Origin: CADCWK01 sp965218235
GTDB lineage: Bacteria > Chloroflexota > Chloroflexia > Thermomicrobiales > UBA6265
Direction: 5' to 3'
Assembly: GCA_965218235.1 (NCBI GenBank)
Contig: OZ244596.1
Span: 1,984,001-2,048,000 of the forward strand
Length of the DNA: 64,000 nt
Both the position numbers and the translations under genes were made by a program. Shown one piece after another: positions 61,661 through 64,000 of this stretch. The notes under the pieces were generated by a model. The model did no database searches and was not told the DNA's origin. It saw nothing but the letters and a program-made list of their open reading frames with translations. How positions within the stretch are numbered: position 1 is the stretch's first letter; every line of letters starts with the position of its first letter.

Positions 61661-62905
61661 ATGCGCGTGGCCTGGTTCGACCCGTTCTCCGGCGCCAGCG
61701 GGGACATGGTGCTCGGCGCCCTGATCGATGCCGGCCTGTCGGTGGAATGGCTTCGGGACGAACTGACGAAGCTGGACCTGACCGGCTACCGGATCGCCGC
61801 CGAGCGGACGACGGACCGCGTTGTGGCGGGCACACGGTTCCGTGTCGAAGTCGAGCCGGGTCAGCACACGCAGCGGCGCTGGTCGGACATCCGGACGTTG
61901 ATCGAGGACAGCCGACTCGCGGACCAGGTCCGGGCCGCCGCGCTCTCGGTCTTCGGGAGCCTGGCCGGGGCCGAGGCCGAGATCCACTCCGAGCCGGTCG
62001 ATCGGGTCCATTTTCACGAGGTCGGTGGTGTTGACGCCATCGTCGATATCTGTGGCGCCTGCATCGGACTCGACGCGCTCGGTGTGGCGGCGGTCTTCTC
62101 CGGAGCGCCGCAGGTTGGCCGGGGGATGGTCCGGACGCAGCACGGTCTATTGCCGGTCCCCGCGCCAGCGACCGCCCTGCTGATGGCACGCTCGGGGGCG
62201 CCAATCGCCGCTCCGCGACCCGAAATAGAGACCGTAGACGTCGAGCTGCTGACTCCAACCGGGGCGGCGATCCTGACGACGCTGGCGACGTTCACGCGGC
62301 CGGCGATGGTCCCGGCCCGAATTGGCTATGGCTACGGGACAAAAGTCCTGCCGTGGCCCAATGCCCTGCGGGTGGTCATCGGCGACGCAGCCGATCCTGA
62401 AGCGGTAAATGGCCCGGACAATGAGGTCCTGATCGAGACAAATCTTGACGACATGAACCCGCAGTTCTACGAGCTGCTGGTCGAGCGGCTCCTGGGGGGC
62501 GGTGCTCGCGATGTCTGGTTGACACCTGTCCAGATGAAGAAGGGGCGGCCGGGAACCGTCGTCAGCGCTATCGCGCCGGGTGCCCACGCCGACGCGATCG
62601 AGGCGCTGATCTTCGCGAATACCCCGACACTGGGCGTTCGCAGGACCGCAATCGCCCGGACGAAGGCACCCCGACATCTGGTTACGGTGAGGACCCGATG
62701 GGGCGATGTCCGCCTCAAGCTGCGCGGCCTCGATGGTCGGGTCGCCAACGCGGTTCCGGAGTACGACGATGTGGTCGCGATTTCCCGCACGACGGGCGTG
62801 CCTGTCGGGCCCGTCTGGGACGAGGCGCATCGCCTCGGAGAAGCGCAGGTTGGGCGTCTCTGGGCGGATATCCTGCCCGCCCCGTACAACAGTTCCCGCG
62901 GTTGA
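61661..62905 (+). CDS. larC: Nickel-pincer cofactor insertion protein LarC
   Basis: A 414-residue CTP-dependent nickel insertase that completes the nickel-pincer nucleotide cofactor of lactate racemase-type enzymes. It opens AWFDPFSGASGDMVLGALIDAG, has HEVGGVDAIVDICGACIGLD, GAPQVGRGMVRTQHGLLPVP and, in the C-terminal half, IETNLDDMNPQFYELLVERL and VWLTPVQMKKGRPGTVV. LarC is made in some lactobacilli from two frames by programmed frameshift; here it is one open frame. No larA, larB or larE is present in the window. Confidence 0.93.
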   Translation: MRVAWFDPFSGASGDMVLGALIDAGLSVEWLRDELTKLDLTGYRIAAERTTDRVVAGTRFRVEVEPGQHTQRRWSDIRTLIEDSRLADQVRAAALSVFGSLAGAEAEIHSEPVDRVHFHEVGGVDAIVDICGACIGLDALGVAAVFSGAPQVGRGMVRTQHGLLPVPAPATALLMARSGAPIAAPRPEIETVDVELLTPTGAAILTTLATFTRPAMVPARIGYGYGTKVLPWPNALRVVIGDAADPEAVNGPDNEVLIETNLDDMNPQFYELLVERLLGGGARDVWLTPVQMKKGRPGTVVSAIAPGAHADAIEALIFANTPTLGVRRTAIARTKAPRHLVTVRTRWGDVRLKLRGLDGRVANAVPEYDDVVAISRTTGVPVGPVWDEAHRLGEAQVGRLWADILPAPYNSSRG

Positions 62906-63167
62906 TACGGAATGCCGCGTGGGACGAACGAAGGAGCAGGCGGCGATCTTCTGGACCGGATGTCGATGCGCAAAAAGTGCAGCAAATGAGAGGTCGGTTT
63001 TCATATTGGTAGTTGTGACAAATGGGAAACGACCAATTCGTTGAGATAGTTGGTATAGTGCCGCTACTGGAGAGCGGGCCGTGGCTGGCGGAACTCTCCT
63101 GTTCGGACTGTTCGGGCTGGCCCGCCAGGCCAGCCCGAACGCCACGGACCGTGGAGGTCAACACAAC
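62906..63167. other. Leader region of the L,D-transpeptidase gene
   Basis: AT-richer promoter-like sequence occurs at 62990-63060, with TATAGT at 63054-63059 as a candidate -10 (its -35 partner is poor). A 12-bp perfect hairpin (TTCGGGCTGGCC with GGCCAGCCCGAA, loop CGCCA) lies at 63111-63139, ending 28 bases before the ATG. Confidence 0.55.
63111..63139 (+). other. 5'-UTR hairpin before the L,D-transpeptidase gene
   Basis: TTCGGGCTGGCC and GGCCAGCCCGAA pair over 12 bases around a 5-base loop. There is no U-run, so an attenuator is less likely than an mRNA-stability or translation element. Confidence 0.7.
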
Positions 63168-64000
63168 ATGTGCTACGAGAACCGTGATCATTCCGGGGGG
63201 AATGGTCTTGGGGAAGCGGCGGGGTTCGGGGGATCATCTCTGGCTGGGATGACCTCGCCCCGATCATCGCTTTCGGGGCGTGTCTTCCGGGCCGGACTGG
63301 CGATCGTTCTGATGCTTGGGGTGGTGGTAGGCAGCGGCTTCGCGCTCCCCAGTGGCGTGGCGGCAGAGGGAATCTGGGTCCAGGTCACAACTGACGTCGT
63401 CAACGTTCGGGACACGCCGAATGGCGTGATCATCGGACAGGCATCCTGGGGCCAGTCGTTTGAGGTGGTCGGTGGGCCGACTCCCGACAACTGGTACAAA
63501 ATCGACTACTACGGTGTCCACGGGTTCGTCTTGGGCGATTACCTTGGTGCTGGCGGGATGGACATGGCTGTCGGATCGGACATGGCGCCGGTCGATGACG
63601 CAGTTCCCGTCGCGGCCGCACCGATCGTGAGTGAACGCTGGGTCGACGTCGACCGAAGTTCCCAACTGGTCACGCTTTACGACGGTGATGTTGCGGTCGT
63701 GCAGGTCTGGGCGGCCATGAGTTCCGACCAGTCAGATGGTGGGTTCTGGGCGACGGCAAACGGGACGTATTACGTCTTCGCCAAGGAAGGCGCTCTCCAC
63801 TACACCGCCTATGGGCGGGCCTGGATCCGCGACTACGTCGCCTTCGATCCCTCCCGGGACAACGGCTTCCACTCCTACTCGCTGGAGAGCTGGGGCGACT
63901 ATGCACACGGCTACAACGCGCCGACCGGCGGCTGCGTTGCCCTCGATCTCTGGGCTGCCCAGTACCTGTTCGATTTCGTCTCGATTGGCAGCCGCGTCGA
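63168..64000 (+). CDS. SH3-domain / L,D-transpeptidase (YkuD) protein, 3' truncated
   Basis: Open to the end of the window (277 residues visible). After a long hydrophilic start comes a membrane signal (RAGLAIVLMLGVVVGSGFAL), an SH3b-like domain (GIWVQVTTDVVNVRDTPNGV, NWYKIDYYGVHGFVLGDYL), and the catalytic domain (ERWVDVDRSSQLVTLYDGDVAVVQ) ending in the YkuD motif HGYNAPTGGCVALDLWAA, with the catalytic His and Cys. It forms 3-3 peptidoglycan crosslinks or attaches proteins. GGAGG lies 10 bases before ATG 63168. Confidence 0.9.
   Translation, partial: MCYENRDHSGGNGLGEAAGFGGSSLAGMTSPRSSLSGRVFRAGLAIVLMLGVVVGSGFALPSGVAAEGIWVQVTTDVVNVRDTPNGVIIGQASWGQSFEVVGGPTPDNWYKIDYYGVHGFVLGDYLGAGGMDMAVGSDMAPVDDAVPVAAAPIVSERWVDVDRSSQLVTLYDGDVAVVQVWAAMSSDQSDGGFWATANGTYYVFAKEGALHYTAYGRAWIRDYVAFDPSRDNGFHSYSLESWGDYAHGYNAPTGGCVALDLWAAQYLFDFVSIGSRV

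Overview
The window is GC-rich bacterial chromosome with dense coding on both strands and many GTG/TTG starts. The LysW carrier system, DUF2089/DUF4097 proteins, Pro/Thr-rich cupredoxins and a T-box leader together suggest a thermophile-related member of the Chloroflexota, probably class Thermomicrobia (Sphaerobacter-like). This is an inference from gene content; no rRNA or taxonomic marker is present.

Layout. 1-3.5 kb: an oligopeptide-type ABC importer (binding protein cut by the window edge, two permeases, no ATPases). 3.6-9.8 kb: a secreted protein, then a leftward run of MFS transporter, flippase-like protein, NAD-dependent epimerase and VOC-fold protein. 9.8-26.2 kb: the core of the window, an amino-acid biosynthesis region built on the carrier protein LysW. 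It holds a LysN-like aminotransferase, lysZ, lysY, lysX, lysK, a degenerate lysX paralogue, lysW, an ornithine-carbamoyltransferase-family gene and argG, plus plsY overlapping a GNAT/class-V aminotransferase fusion. The carbamoyltransferase gene has a canonical T-box leader whose specifier reads CGC (Arg), with a helix that can sequester its Shine-Dalgarno sequence. I therefore read the region as arginine (possibly also lysine) synthesis on the carrier. The carbamoyltransferase lacks the SMG ornithine loop, which raises the possibility that it works on carrier-bound ornithine.

26.5-35 kb: a hydrolase, a three-gene DUF2089/SHOCT/DUF4097 unit, an MFS exporter, a cupredoxin, two GNAT genes and a membrane J-domain protein. 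35-44 kb: a D-aminoacylase-type amidohydrolase, a zinc-type uptake set (Fur-family regulator, ATPase, permease) with a palindromic candidate operator, and three related small membrane proteins followed by a DUF2207 protein. 44-54.5 kb: CitE-like lyase, PfkB kinase, a Pro/Thr-rich secreted protein carrying a 22-bp inverted repeat in its 3' end, queG, a class II aldolase, a two-domain cupredoxin lipoprotein, a hydrolase, a SufT-like protein, a selenocysteine tRNA and a Na+/Ca2+ exchanger. 54.8-64 kb: a RecQ helicase with an N-terminal helical-repeat module, a membrane protein, a TauE/SafE permease, an APH(6)-like kinase, an arginine-deiminase-superfamily enzyme, larC, and an SH3/L,D-transpeptidase gene that runs off the window end.

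A dispersed GC-rich repeat of about 55 bp occurs in at least six intergenic sites. No rRNA, CRISPR array, transposase, phage gene or replication origin was seen.
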